Shown here: one piece after another, positions 1 to 8,585 of the stretch
How the letters are laid out: every line of letters begins with the position of its first letter
How positions within the stretch are numbered: the first letter of the stretch is position 1
DNA from: Candidatus Zixiibacteriota bacterium
GTDB taxonomy: Bacteria > Zixibacteria > MSB-5A5 > JAABVY01 > JAHJOQ01
Assembly: GCA_018820315.1 (NCBI GenBank)
Contig: JAHJOQ010000105.1
Location: 1-60,701 of the forward strand
Direction of reading: 5' to 3'
DNA length: 60,701 nucleotides
Notes under the pieces: model-generated
Told to the model about the DNA's origin: nothing
Database searches by the model: none
Seen by the model: only the letters and a program-made list of their open reading frames with translations
Position numbers and translations under genes: made by a program

Positions 1-1
1 G

Positions 2-235
2 ACACCTCAGCAGATCGTATCGCAGCAGGCATCGCTGGAGTTCTACGGCTTTCCGCCGGATGAATTGACAAAGAGAATCGAGGAGATCAAGGCTGTGACA
101 GTCGAGGACGTGAAATCGGCTGCTGCCAAATATCTCCATCCTGATGACTTAATTGTGATCGTGGTCGGAAACGAAGATCTGTTCGACAAGCCGTTGTCAA
201 CGTTCGGCCTGGTGACAAATGTGAAGATCGAGTGA
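2..235 (+). CDS. M16-family zinc peptidase, C-terminal end (partial)
   Basis: The window opens inside this gene; 77 codons remain before TGA at 233-235. The reading F-Y-G-F-P-P-D-E-L followed by V-T-V-E-D-V-K-S-A-A-A-K-Y-L-H-P-D and I-V-V-G-N is the typical end of the inactive C-terminal half of M16 (insulinase/PqqL/mitochondrial-processing-peptidase-like) proteins. In this family the catalytic HxxEH site lies in the N-terminal half, outside the window, so activity cannot be judged. A strong hairpin at 318-350 closes the transcription unit. Family assignment is good; the exact member is unknown. Confidence 0.75.
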   Translation, partial: TPQQIVSQQASLEFYGFPPDELTKRIEEIKAVTVEDVKSAAAKYLHPDDLIVIVVGNEDLFDKPLSTFGLVTNVKIE

Positions 236-317
236 CAGGCATTCTGTGAGCAGATGTGGAAATCTGCCGCACACTAAGGAGCACAACTCTTGTGTGCACT
301 TTATCCTCTGATAATAG

Positions 318-350
318 AAAGACCGCAGAGACTCAGTCTCTGCGGTCTTT
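318..350. terminator. Bidirectional intrinsic terminator
   Basis: A perfect 14-bp inverted repeat (318-331 and 337-350, loop CTCAG) begins with AAA and ends with TTTT, so it can work in both directions. It lies between the convergent M16 gene (+) and the bactofilin-like gene (-). Confidence 0.85.
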
Positions 351-392
351 TCAAGTTCGTGAGTGTCCGGCCTAATTGTCAAGCCTGAACTG

Positions 393-1604
393 TTATAGCC
401 CTGTTGCTCCCGGCGCATTCGGAGGATCGGTTATGTATATCTTCTCCGGCTCCGGTTTTGCCTTTCTGCAGCGATTGAACGCCATCAGTATCGAGCCGAG
501 TCCCACCATCACGGTCAGCAGGTAAAGCATCCAGCCTATGTAGGGGAGGTTGAACAGTATGGTCAGAATGACCAATCCGATAAGAAGTGCCAGAGCCTGC
601 GACTTCGGGCCGGGGGATGATGAAAGGGTGCTCAATAACTTATCACCGATAGCCAGTGCCACGAACAGTTTAGAGACATAGAAGAGGATGACATAGAGAA
701 GCAGAGCCACTACGCCTACCGGGATTCCAATTACTGTGACCAGTGCCAGTACGAGTGCGATCGGCACAACGATGAACAGCACGAGGCCGAATCCGAAAGA
801 TCTGGGCAGATCGGACAGTATAATATCGCGAGTGGAACAGCACGGCCTTCTGCAGAAGCCGATCAGGAACAGCCCCACAATGTACGCGCCGATGAAGAGG
901 ATCGCAGTTTCGAAGAAGGAGCTGAATGCGTCTTCAGTGTCTCCGGCTGTCTTCTTCTTGTACTTGGTATCCCCCTCAATCTGTGCGCCATCGGCTATGG
1001 TCGCTTTCTCCGGAGATGAATAAGTCAGGTTGCCCAGAATCACTGCCGATCTGTCGATAGTGACTTTGCCCGCGGATATATCGACGTCGCGATCGACTGT
1101 CCCCGAAATCACAACCTCGTCAGCATCAATCTGGAGATTCCCAAGAACCGTTCCGTGTACGAAAGCCTTGCCGGAAGAAATGAAAACGTCATTCTGCACT
1201 TCGCATGTGGAGCCGACTCTGGCAATTCCTCCCATAAGCATCAAGTTGTTCCCGATGCGTCCATCCGCAGTGACCTTGTAGCCTGCCAGCCTTACCGACC
1301 GGTAAACGAGCCCACCCGCTTTCACGGTGTAACCCGCGGCGTTAATATTGCCGTCCACGGTTCCGTCGACGACGATGTCCATGCCTGCGGCAATCACATC
1401 GCCATGAATTTCACCGTCGAACTTGACGTCGGTGCCACCCAGAAGCAGGTCATCATTGATTTTTTCTGAAACATAGACCTCGTCGCCGCCGCGAGTCTCC
1501 AGCGCGTGTGCATTACTTGCCCAGATGACGCCGAGACACGCACACAAGAGCACGAGGCCGATTGGGGTTGAGAGCCCGGACATTTTCTTGGTTTCTTTTA
1601 TCAC
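393..1604 (-). CDS. Exported polymer-forming (bactofilin-like) protein with C-terminal membrane segments
   Basis: The protein has about 403 residues. An N-terminal signal/TM segment (L-V-L-L-C-A-C-L-G-V-I) is followed, at about residues 45-215, by short beta-helix-type repeats with alternating G, D and V (for example D-V-K-F-D-G-E-I-H-G-D-V-I-A-A-G) of the polymer-forming cytoskeletal (bactofilin) type. The last 170 residues contain several hydrophobic helices. Bactofilins are normally cytoplasmic scaffolds; here the signal sequence and membrane tail suggest a surface or periplasmic repeat domain on a membrane anchor. I prefer the GTG at 1604 as start because AGGTGG lies 5 nt upstream. An in-frame GTG at 1613 and an ATG at 1583 are alternatives. 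It stands alone, convergent to the M16 gene. Confidence 0.7.
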   Translation of the reverse strand: MIKETKKMSGLSTPIGLVLLCACLGVIWASNAHALETRGGDEVYVSEKINDDLLLGGTDVKFDGEIHGDVIAAGMDIVVDGTVDGNINAAGYTVKAGGLVYRSVRLAGYKVTADGRIGNNLMLMGGIARVGSTCEVQNDVFISSGKAFVHGTVLGNLQIDADEVVISGTVDRDVDISAGKVTIDRSAVILGNLTYSSPEKATIADGAQIEGDTKYKKKTAGDTEDAFSSFFETAILFIGAYIVGLFLIGFCRRPCCSTRDIILSDLPRSFGFGLVLFIVVPIALVLALVTVIGIPVGVVALLLYVILFYVSKLFVALAIGDKLLSTLSSSPGPKSQALALLIGLVILTILFNLPYIGWMLYLLTVMVGLGSILMAFNRCRKAKPEPEKIYITDPPNAPGATGL

Positions 1605-1669
1605 ATTAACCACCTACTGTGTTTACGTTCTCTTCCGAATATTGTTGCGATCAATCGGATACAAACTAA

Positions 1670-1698
1670 TTGTTGAAATACTCAGAGTGTTGTATAAT
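1670..1698 (+). promoter_or_regulatory. Sigma-70-type promoter for cstA
   Basis: TTGTTG (1670-1675), a 17-nt spacer ending in TG, and a perfect TATAAT (1693-1698) lie about 40 nt upstream of the cstA start codon. Confidence 0.65.
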
Positions 1699-1739
1699 TT
1701 ATTCAAAAAGACCCCTGGATCAACAAAAAACAGGGTACC

Positions 1740-3500
1740 ATGAATATTCTGCTGCTGCTTGGCATCACTCTGACTCTGTTTTATCTGGGCGTGAGATTTT
1801 ACTCGCGCTATGTGTCAGACCAGATCGGCTCGGATGATGCCCGCGTACCGCCTTCACTGGAACGATCCGATGGCGTCGATTATGTCCCGACACGTCCCTA
1901 TGTAGTTTTCGCACATCATTTTTCGACAATTGCAGGCGCAGGTCCAATAATAGGCCCAACGCTTGCGATACTCTTTGGATTCATGCCTGCCTGGCTCTGG
2001 ATAGTGTTCGGCACCATTTTGATCGGTGCGGTACATGACTACACCGCGCTGTTCGCTTCCATGCGTGAAGGCGGGAGATCGATGTCGCAGATCGCGGCCA
2101 GGACCCTCGGTCGGGACGGGTTTGCGCTCTTCATTTTATTCACGATTCTCATGATAGTCCTGGTTACGTCGGCATTTCTCAAACTGACTGCAATGTCTCT
2201 CACTTCTATGTGGCCTCTGGCGGACATGTCACTTGCCCCGGACCAAACGCTGCTGCGGACCGTGATGGATGGCGGCGTCGAAAAGGCCGTGATAGGTGGA
2301 ATTGCGTCGACATCTGTAATTATCATCACTCTGTTTGCTCCGATCATTGGATTTCTGATCTGCAAACGTCAACTCAGAACCATCTATACATATTTGCTGG
2401 CTGCTGCAGTCTGTATCGGGTCTATTTATCTCGGGTTCAAACATCCGGTTACTTTGTCGCCGAACACCTGGATGATTATCATGTCTGTCTACACGTTTGT
2501 TGCTGCCGGGATTCCCGTATGGATAGTGCTGCAGCCTCGCGATTTCACGAATGTCCAGATATTGTATGGAGGGATGGCTTTCCTTGCAGTTCTTGTCATC
2601 GTCGCCGGACTCGGCGGAGCGGTGGTGCGCTTCCCATCATTCAATGTCTCAGAAGGGGCTCAGCATCTCGGCTTGATCTGGCCGATGCTGTTTATCACCG
2701 TTGCCTGCGGCGCAATCTCCGGCTTCCACTGTCTTGTATCATCAGGCACAACCAGCAAGCAGATCAGTTCCGAAGGCGACGCCCGCAGGATTGGGTATAA
2801 CGGCATGGTGTTGGAAGGTGTTCTCGCAACACTGGTACTGCTCGCTATCGGCGCCGGGCTGGACTCGTCAGACTACATGGGAATTGTCTGGAATGCGGAC
2901 GAAAAATCCAACCCGATTCTGGCATTTGCTTTGTCGGTCGGCAACCTCTCGCATTCCGTGTTCCCGTTCATCTCTGTCGCTCTCGGATCTGTTTTCGGAA
3001 TCCTTATGATTGAGGGGTTTGTAGTCACCACTCTCGATTCGGCGGTGAGGCTGAACCGCTATCTCTTCGAGGAACTCTGGACGCTAATCTGGGGAGAGGC
3101 TATCCCCACGTTCATGAGAAGATACTGGTTCAACTCGGGTCTCTCTGTTATCCTGATGTTTCTACTCGGCTACTTCAATGCGTTTACTCTCATCTGGCCG
3201 ATATTCGGCAGTGCCAACCAACTACTCGCAGCGCTGAGCCTGATTGCCGTGTCAGTTTGGCTGTATTGGCGCGGCAAGAAGAACTGGTTCACGTTGTTAC
3301 CGGCTGTTTTTATGATTGTCACTACACTCGCCTCCCTGGTATTCCTGCTGTTCGATAAATATATGCCTGAAGGCAATGTGGCGCTAATAGTGACAGATCT
3401 CCTCCTAATCGCCCTCTCTCTGGGAGTCGTCGTGCTGTCAGCCCGAATGGCGTACTCGTTGTATTCCAACAAGTTAAGCGGAATCATAAAACAATCTTAG
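1740..3500 (+). CDS. cstA: CstA-family carbon-starvation transporter
   Basis: The protein has 586 residues and roughly 14-16 hydrophobic helices along its length. It carries recognisable CstA family blocks: R-P-Y-V-V-F-A-H-H-F-S-T-I-A-G-A-G-P-I-I-G-P near residue 55, G-A-V-H-D-Y near 97, and G-F-H-C-L-V-S-S-G-T-T-S-K-Q near 330. Members of this inner-membrane family are induced on carbon starvation and take up pyruvate or peptides; the substrate here cannot be read from sequence. It is shorter than E. coli CstA (about 700 residues) but similar to many CstA proteins from other phyla. It is monocistronic or the first gene of a unit with the GGDEF gene, from which it is separated by 72 nt. The promoter at 1670-1698 should drive it. 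Confidence 0.9.
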   Translation: MNILLLLGITLTLFYLGVRFYSRYVSDQIGSDDARVPPSLERSDGVDYVPTRPYVVFAHHFSTIAGAGPIIGPTLAILFGFMPAWLWIVFGTILIGAVHDYTALFASMREGGRSMSQIAARTLGRDGFALFILFTILMIVLVTSAFLKLTAMSLTSMWPLADMSLAPDQTLLRTVMDGGVEKAVIGGIASTSVIIITLFAPIIGFLICKRQLRTIYTYLLAAAVCIGSIYLGFKHPVTLSPNTWMIIMSVYTFVAAGIPVWIVLQPRDFTNVQILYGGMAFLAVLVIVAGLGGAVVRFPSFNVSEGAQHLGLIWPMLFITVACGAISGFHCLVSSGTTSKQISSEGDARRIGYNGMVLEGVLATLVLLAIGAGLDSSDYMGIVWNADEKSNPILAFALSVGNLSHSVFPFISVALGSVFGILMIEGFVVTTLDSAVRLNRYLFEELWTLIWGEAIPTFMRRYWFNSGLSVILMFLLGYFNAFTLIWPIFGSANQLLAALSLIAVSVWLYWRGKKNWFTLLPAVFMIVTTLASLVFLLFDKYMPEGNVALIVTDLLLIALSLGVVVLSARMAYSLYSNKLSGIIKQS

Positions 3501-3572
3501 TCTCGATTCGCACTTAAGTCGATAATCCACAAAAGGAATCGCCGACTTTGCCGAAAATCCCTAGTAAGAAGG

Positions 3573-5150
3573 GTGTTTTGCACAGTCATGGGAAGAAAGT
3601 CTGTTAGGTCTATTTTCCCTCGGATCGAATCGCTTTATATTACTTCCCGCATGCTGATGACCGTAGCCATCACAGCGTGGATGGTATTCGAATCGGTTTC
3701 CGGATCCGAGAGGATAGCTGTAATCATTCTGATTGCGGCATTGCTTTCACAAACGATACACTTCTACGTGTACGCTGTCCGGCTGGGCAAATCGTACGAG
3801 CGCCTATTTATAGCTTCCCTCATATTCGACATAGTCTTTATCTCATTTCTGACTCACTTCACTGGAGGGATTCACAGCAATTTCTATCTGCTCTACTACA
3901 TGACCGTAGCTTTCGGCGCGTATTTCATGGGTCCGCAGCCTGGAATGATAATTTCGTTCGTGGTCACGACTGTATATTCGTTGATGATTTCCCAGAGATC
4001 GGATGAGATACCGATTGTCGATCTGCTGGTACGGTGCGCGTTTGCATGGTCGTTAGCGTATATCGTTGGAGTCGTGTCGAAGCATATGAAGCTGTCCGAA
4101 TCTAAGCTTCTCAAGCTGCTCGATACTCTTAATGTCCGTACGACCGAGCTCGAGCGCATGCAGGTGCAGATTGAGAATATTTACGATACTTCACTAACGC
4201 TTGGAGAAATCCTGAATCCGAGACAGCTTCTCGATGAAATAAACAGAATGGCTGACACTCTTTGGGGTTACGCCCTCTTCGAGCAGATTCTGGTAAACCC
4301 GGAAACCGGGGTGCTGGAACTTTGCGCGCGGATCAAGTATGGTAATCGGGAGATTCTCGATCCTCCGGTGCCGGTAAGGACTGACGGTGTCGTCGGCCGG
4401 GTGGCGAACACCGGCATTAGTGAAAGGATTGTTGATGTAAGAACCTGTTCATACTATATTGAATCCCTGGAAGATGCCAGGTCCGAGATGGCGGTGCCAA
4501 TGATCTCACGTGGACGGGTGGTAGGTGTGCTGAATGTTGAATCCAAAGATGTCGGCAGGTTGACGGGGCGTGATCAGGAATTGGTCTCGATCCTTGCTAG
4601 CTCGGCCGCAATGGCGGTGGACAACGCTCGTCTCCACTCTCAGATATCCGAGCTCGCTGTCATTGACGAACTTACCGGAGTATACAACTACCGGTACTTT
4701 GCAGAGCGCCTTGGTGAAGAAAGAAGACGATCCGAGAGATATGAACTCCCGCTGTCTCTCATCATGGTGGACATTGACTGGTTCAAGAAGACAAATGACA
4801 CGTATGGTCACGAGGTTGGCAATGCCATTCTCAAAGAACTTGTCGGCGTGATCAAGGAGTGCATCCGCGATACCGATCGACTCTGTCGCTACGGGGGAGA
4901 GGAGTTCATCGTTATTCTGCCACAGACATCCTCGCCAGATGCACTGATAATCGGCCAGCGCATACGTGAGCGAGTGGACATTCACGAGTTTGGAGGCTAT
5001 GCAGGCACTCCCAAGCTTCACGTCACAGTGTCAGTCGGAATAACCAGCTATCCCGACAACGGCCTCGAAACCGCCGAGCTTATCTCCGCCGTTGACTCCG
5101 CTTTGTATCACGCCAAAGGCTCCGGGAAAAACCAGGTCTGCTCGGTCTAA
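3573..5150 (+). CDS. Membrane-anchored GAF-GGDEF diguanylate cyclase
   Basis: Residues about 15-165 form five or six TM helices of MASE type. A short coiled linker follows, then a GAF domain at about 195-345 and a GGDEF domain at about 355-520. The active-site loop is G-G-E-E-F near residue 441, in the accepted GG(D/E)EF form, and an RxxD inhibitory I-site (R-D-T-D) lies five residues before it. The protein should therefore make c-di-GMP and be subject to product inhibition, responding to a ligand or membrane signal through GAF or the TM domain. No EAL domain is present. The GTG at 3573 is taken as start; the ATG at 3588 is nearly as likely because AAGAAGG lies just before the GTG. The next gene (NagZ) begins 4 nt after its stop. 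Confidence 0.9.
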   Translation: MFCTVMGRKSVRSIFPRIESLYITSRMLMTVAITAWMVFESVSGSERIAVIILIAALLSQTIHFYVYAVRLGKSYERLFIASLIFDIVFISFLTHFTGGIHSNFYLLYYMTVAFGAYFMGPQPGMIISFVVTTVYSLMISQRSDEIPIVDLLVRCAFAWSLAYIVGVVSKHMKLSESKLLKLLDTLNVRTTELERMQVQIENIYDTSLTLGEILNPRQLLDEINRMADTLWGYALFEQILVNPETGVLELCARIKYGNREILDPPVPVRTDGVVGRVANTGISERIVDVRTCSYYIESLEDARSEMAVPMISRGRVVGVLNVESKDVGRLTGRDQELVSILASSAAMAVDNARLHSQISELAVIDELTGVYNYRYFAERLGEERRRSERYELPLSLIMVDIDWFKKTNDTYGHEVGNAILKELVGVIKECIRDTDRLCRYGGEEFIVILPQTSSPDALIIGQRIRERVDIHEFGGYAGTPKLHVTVSVGITSYPDNGLETAELISAVDSALYHAKGSGKNQVCSV

Positions 5151-5154
5151 TCCT

Positions 5155-6132
5155 ATGTCTCGAAACGAGAGTCAGATCGGCGAATTGTTCATGCTCGGTC
5201 TTGACAACGAGCAGCTCGGTCTGATAAAGAATTTTCACGATGCGTTTGGCTTGGGCGGAGTGATTCTATTTGCGCGGAATTTCGAGTCAGTCCACGATAT
5301 CAGAGAGCTGATTTCAGAAGTAATATCGCTCACCAGCAATGATCTCATAATCGCCGTCGATCAGGAGGGAGGGGGCGTTGTGCGAATCTCCGGATCCGAA
5401 TTTCCGGTTTTCCCTTCTGCCGCTAGCTACGGTTCCAGGGGTGATCTCAAAGGCGCAATTCATGCCGCTGAAGTGACCGCCAGATGTCTGCTTGATCTTG
5501 GAATCAACATGAACCTGGCTCCTGTGGCTGATGTGCTTACGAATCCTGCCAATGATCTCATGAGGACTCGCTGTTACTCCAGCGACACGGCTGCTGTCAG
5601 CGACTATGTCAGAGCGATGGTCGGTGCATACAACCGTTCCGGCGTCGCCTCCTGCGCCAAGCATTTCCCCGGACTCGGAGACTCCGTAATCGATCCGCAT
5701 GTTCGCCTGGCCGTCTCAAACCGATTGGAGGCGTTCTGTTCGGAGAAGATGTACCCACCTTTCAGAGTGGCTATCGAGGAGAGCTGCCCGGCGATCATGA
5801 CCACTCACCTCAAGGTAAGATCGCTCGACAGCGACAATCCGGCTACGTATTCACGGTCCATCGTGACGGAGATACTGCGCAACTCACTGGGCTTCAGCGG
5901 TGTGATTCTGACCGATGATCTCGATATGGGGGCGATTGACGATCTCGACGATGCCGTGCCGATGGCGCTCACTGCCGGACATGATATGGTTCTTATTTGC
6001 CACTCATTCGACAAACAGATATCTTGTGCAGAGCGCGTGCAGGCGCTTGTCGCATCCGGGGAGCTCGATGGCGTTGTCATCGAGCGCAAAATCGAGCGCG
6101 TAAGAAACCTTAAGCAGACCTTCAAGAATTAG
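5155..6132 (+). CDS. nagZ: Beta-N-acetylhexosaminidase, GH3 family (NagZ)
   Basis: The protein has 325 residues, the normal size for a cytoplasmic NagZ. The GH3 hallmarks are visible: D-Q-E-G-G-G-V near residue 66, K-H-F-P-G-L-G-D-S-V-I-D-P-H near 169 (the K-H-F-P-G-H-G loop with the catalytic His/Asp pair region) and L-T-D-D-L-D-M-G-A-I near 257 containing the nucleophile Asp. In the G-x-G part of the loop the usual H is replaced by L, a mild deviation. NagZ removes GlcNAc from anhydro-muropeptides imported during wall turnover. It is followed at once by AnmK, which acts on the released anhydro-MurNAc, so the two form a recycling pair. The start is ATG 5155; no clear ribosome binding site, so translation is probably coupled to the GGDEF gene. 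Confidence 0.88.
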   Translation: MSRNESQIGELFMLGLDNEQLGLIKNFHDAFGLGGVILFARNFESVHDIRELISEVISLTSNDLIIAVDQEGGGVVRISGSEFPVFPSAASYGSRGDLKGAIHAAEVTARCLLDLGINMNLAPVADVLTNPANDLMRTRCYSSDTAAVSDYVRAMVGAYNRSGVASCAKHFPGLGDSVIDPHVRLAVSNRLEAFCSEKMYPPFRVAIEESCPAIMTTHLKVRSLDSDNPATYSRSIVTEILRNSLGFSGVILTDDLDMGAIDDLDDAVPMALTAGHDMVLICHSFDKQISCAERVQALVASGELDGVVIERKIERVRNLKQTFKN

Positions 6133-6135
6133 TTG

Positions 6136-7284
6136 ATGAAGTTCTCCATTGGAAAGAAGCTGAATGAGAGATTCACTCTCGGGATGATGTCCGGGACATC
6201 GCTCGACGGTGTCGATCTATCTCTTGTGAAATTTGGACGGAATTATGCCATCAAAGAGTGTCATAACTCATACCTCAAGTTTCCACGCGGACTCAGGAAC
6301 GCGCTGTATCAGATTGCAGAGTCAGATGAGGTCTCCAAGCACAACTTGATGCAGGCAGACAGAAGGTTGGGCGAGTTCTATCGTGACTCTGCTCAGGATT
6401 TCACTAAGTCTTTCGGCAGACGCGGGGTGCCGGTCGATCTTGTTGGCTGTCACGGCCAGACGGTGCATCACTTCGGTAGCGGTCCGGAGATCGGTACTAC
6501 CCTGCAGATCGGTTTTCCTGACGCTATTGCGCATGGGCTTGGAATACCGGTTGTCTCTGATTTCAGGTCTGCAGATATGGCAGCTGGCGGCCGAGGAGCT
6601 CCGTTGACGCCGATAGCCCATTTCTACTTCTTTGACAGGCCGCGATGCAGGCAGATGATTGTCAATATCGGAGGCATCTCTAATGCGACATACCTGCCGG
6701 GGAATTGCAACATGGATGACATTCAGGCTACCGACTGCGGCCCAGGGAATATGCTGATCGACCAGTTGTGCGAACGGCTTTTCGGAAAGGCATTTGATAG
6801 AAACGGGAACATCGCTCGAAGCGGGACAGTAGACAGGCGACTGCTGAAGCACTTGACGAATATGAGTTTTCTTCGCAGACGGTTGCCTACTGCTCTCGGA
6901 AGGGAGCAGTTCGGCAAAGAAGTTGTTGAATCGATAGTCAGTCAGGCAGAACGGTTGGGTATCCAAAAGGAATCCATAATCACGACGACATCCCATTTCA
7001 CAGTCTATTGTATTGCGAGAGTGGCACGCAAATATGGCATATTGGATCGAGTTTTAATTTGCGGCGGAGGAAGCCACAATATATTCTTACGCAGTCAATT
7101 GACAGAGCTATTGAATGGAGCCGAAGTGGAAGACACGTCAGTAGAAGAGATCGATCCTGACTTCGTTGAGTCTGTTTCGTTCGCGTTGCTCGCAAATCTG
7201 GCAATTGATGGCATCCCTGCAAACGTCCCGCAGGTGACTGGGGCGAGGAAGAGCGTCATTCTCGGAAAGATTACCCCCGCATGA
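6136..7284 (+). CDS. anmK: Anhydro-N-acetylmuramic acid kinase
   Basis: The protein has 382 residues. The ATP-phosphate loop reads G-M-M-S-G-T-S-L-D-G-V-D at residues 16-27, and later blocks include G-C-H-G-Q-T-V-H-H, D-F-R-S-A-D-M-A-A-G-G-R-G-A-P-L, N-I-G-G-I-S-N and C-G-G-G-S-H-N, all typical of AnmK. The enzyme opens 1,6-anhydro-MurNAc with ATP to give MurNAc-6-phosphate in the cytoplasm. Its position directly after nagZ supports this. The start is ATG 6136, 3 nt after the NagZ stop, with an in-frame TTG just before it. Its own stop overlaps the next start (ATGA at 7281-7284), indicating translational coupling to the SpoIID-domain gene. MurQ, the usual next enzyme, is not in the window. 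Confidence 0.92.
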   Translation: MKFSIGKKLNERFTLGMMSGTSLDGVDLSLVKFGRNYAIKECHNSYLKFPRGLRNALYQIAESDEVSKHNLMQADRRLGEFYRDSAQDFTKSFGRRGVPVDLVGCHGQTVHHFGSGPEIGTTLQIGFPDAIAHGLGIPVVSDFRSADMAAGGRGAPLTPIAHFYFFDRPRCRQMIVNIGGISNATYLPGNCNMDDIQATDCGPGNMLIDQLCERLFGKAFDRNGNIARSGTVDRRLLKHLTNMSFLRRRLPTALGREQFGKEVVESIVSQAERLGIQKESIITTTSHFTVYCIARVARKYGILDRVLICGGGSHNIFLRSQLTELLNGAEVEDTSVEEIDPDFVESVSFALLANLAIDGIPANVPQVTGARKSVILGKITPA

Positions 7285-8522
7285 GAATCCCAATCGCTTT
7301 TGTTTTGTCGAGCCTGCTCTTGATTTCAGGTTGTGCCAGGTTCTCGTATGTCGAGAAGAGGCTTGGATACAAGAATCTGAAGCGGCCATACGTGAGAGTC
7401 AGGATCATCGAAACATCCCGCCTGGAAATAAGATGCACCGGACCATATGAGCTTTACTGCACATTTCCGGAAGGTAAGACGACCGACTATTTCTCAAACT
7501 CCGGAATTGTCATATCGAGTCATGGAACACACATGTCCGTGAAAGAGAGAACGGGTCTGCCTCTCGAGAGTCGATTGAAGAGAGTCGTTGCCCTTCCTGC
7601 CGACAGAAAGAATCATCTTCTTTTGAACGGGAAGGCGTTCCGTGGAATCGCAGATGTCATAATCGAGAATGACAGTCTGGCTGTAATAAATGCAATCTAC
7701 ATGGAAGACTACCTGAAGGGAGTGCTGCCTCCTGAGATTGGAAGACATGGACGAGATGAACTGGAGGCAATCAAGGCTCAGGCAGTTGCCTCAAGGACAT
7801 ACGCTCTTTCCCGTTTCAGGCGAGATTTGTCAAGGCCGTATGACGTGGTCAATGAGGTTGCCGATCAGGTTTATACCGGAATGGATATTGAGGATCGTTG
7901 GATCAACACTGCTATCGAGAGGACGAAGGGAGAAGTCCTGCTATCTGGCGATGACCTCATCACAGCTTACTACCATTCGACTTGTGGCGGTGCAACAGAC
8001 AACATAGAGGATGTTTGGGAAAAGCAAGCGCAACCTTATCTCAAGGCTCGACAGGACAATCTCTACTGCAGTTGGTCTAAATTCTACAGGTGGTCGGTCC
8101 AGTGGTCACTTGGCGAACTTGAGAAGTCAATTGCTGCGTATCTGAAGTCCAAAGGAAGACTCAAGAGTGGGGATATGAAGCTGACCAATCTCGAAGTGAT
8201 AGACAGGCTCAAATCAGGCAGGATTCGAATCCTGAAGGTCACGACAGCTTCGGAGGACTTCCTTCTATTCAAGGATCAGATCAGATGGGCGCTGCTTCGA
8301 CCCGGCACCACCGGCGCGATCCTTCCGTCGACGAACTTCGAGCTTGCATTCGAGCGGGGCAATGATGGACTCATTACGGCTGTGACCGCTGACGGATACG
8401 GCAATGGCCATGGAGTCGGCATGTGCCAGTGTGGTGCACTTGGGCGGTCCAGGGAGGGTCTGGGATATCGCGAGATTCTATTGCACTATTATTCTGGTGT
8501 AGCCGTTACTGCAGTCTACTGA
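7281..8522 (+). CDS. SpoIID/LytB-domain lipoprotein (peptidoglycan remodelling)
   Basis: The protein has 413 residues. The signal ends in the lipobox L-I-S-G-C (Cys18), so the mature protein should be a lipoprotein. The SpoIID domain is recognised from M-E-D-Y-L-K-G-V-L-P-P-E-I-G (about 140), L-E-A-I-K-A-Q-A-V-A-S-R-T-Y-A-L (about 160), Y-H-S-T-C-G-G (about 230) and the terminal block G-H-G-V-G-M-C-Q-C-G-A-L-G. In spore formers SpoIID is a lytic transglycosylase acting on denuded glycan. Homologues are widespread in non-sporulating Gram-negatives, where they are thought to bind or cut denuded glycan strands. Coupling to anmK and nagZ by ATGA overlap links it to wall turnover. Confidence 0.85.
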   Translation: MRIPIAFVLSSLLLISGCARFSYVEKRLGYKNLKRPYVRVRIIETSRLEIRCTGPYELYCTFPEGKTTDYFSNSGIVISSHGTHMSVKERTGLPLESRLKRVVALPADRKNHLLLNGKAFRGIADVIIENDSLAVINAIYMEDYLKGVLPPEIGRHGRDELEAIKAQAVASRTYALSRFRRDLSRPYDVVNEVADQVYTGMDIEDRWINTAIERTKGEVLLSGDDLITAYYHSTCGGATDNIEDVWEKQAQPYLKARQDNLYCSWSKFYRWSVQWSLGELEKSIAAYLKSKGRLKSGDMKLTNLEVIDRLKSGRIRILKVTTASEDFLLFKDQIRWALLRPGTTGAILPSTNFELAFERGNDGLITAVTADGYGNGHGVGMCQCGALGRSREGLGYREILLHYYSGVAVTAVY

Positions 8523-8558
8523 TCCATCGCGCTACAGATTTTGCTTGCAAATCAACAC

Positions 8559-8570
8559 TAAAACGTTTTA
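8559..8570. promoter_or_regulatory. 12-bp perfect palindrome upstream of the OmpA gene
   Basis: TAAAACGTTTTA is a perfect palindrome with a central CG, 15 nt before the OmpA-type gene start. Central-CG palindromes containing AAACGTTT are common operators of LacI-family repressors. No such regulator is encoded in the window, so binding is only a possibility. Confidence 0.35.
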
Positions 8571-8585
8571 ATCAAGACTATTGTG

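Noticed and set aside
2210-2800. Open frame of 196 codons inside cstA
   Set aside because: It is in another frame of a well-supported transporter gene, and its Cys/Arg/His-rich product is typical of a shadow frame.
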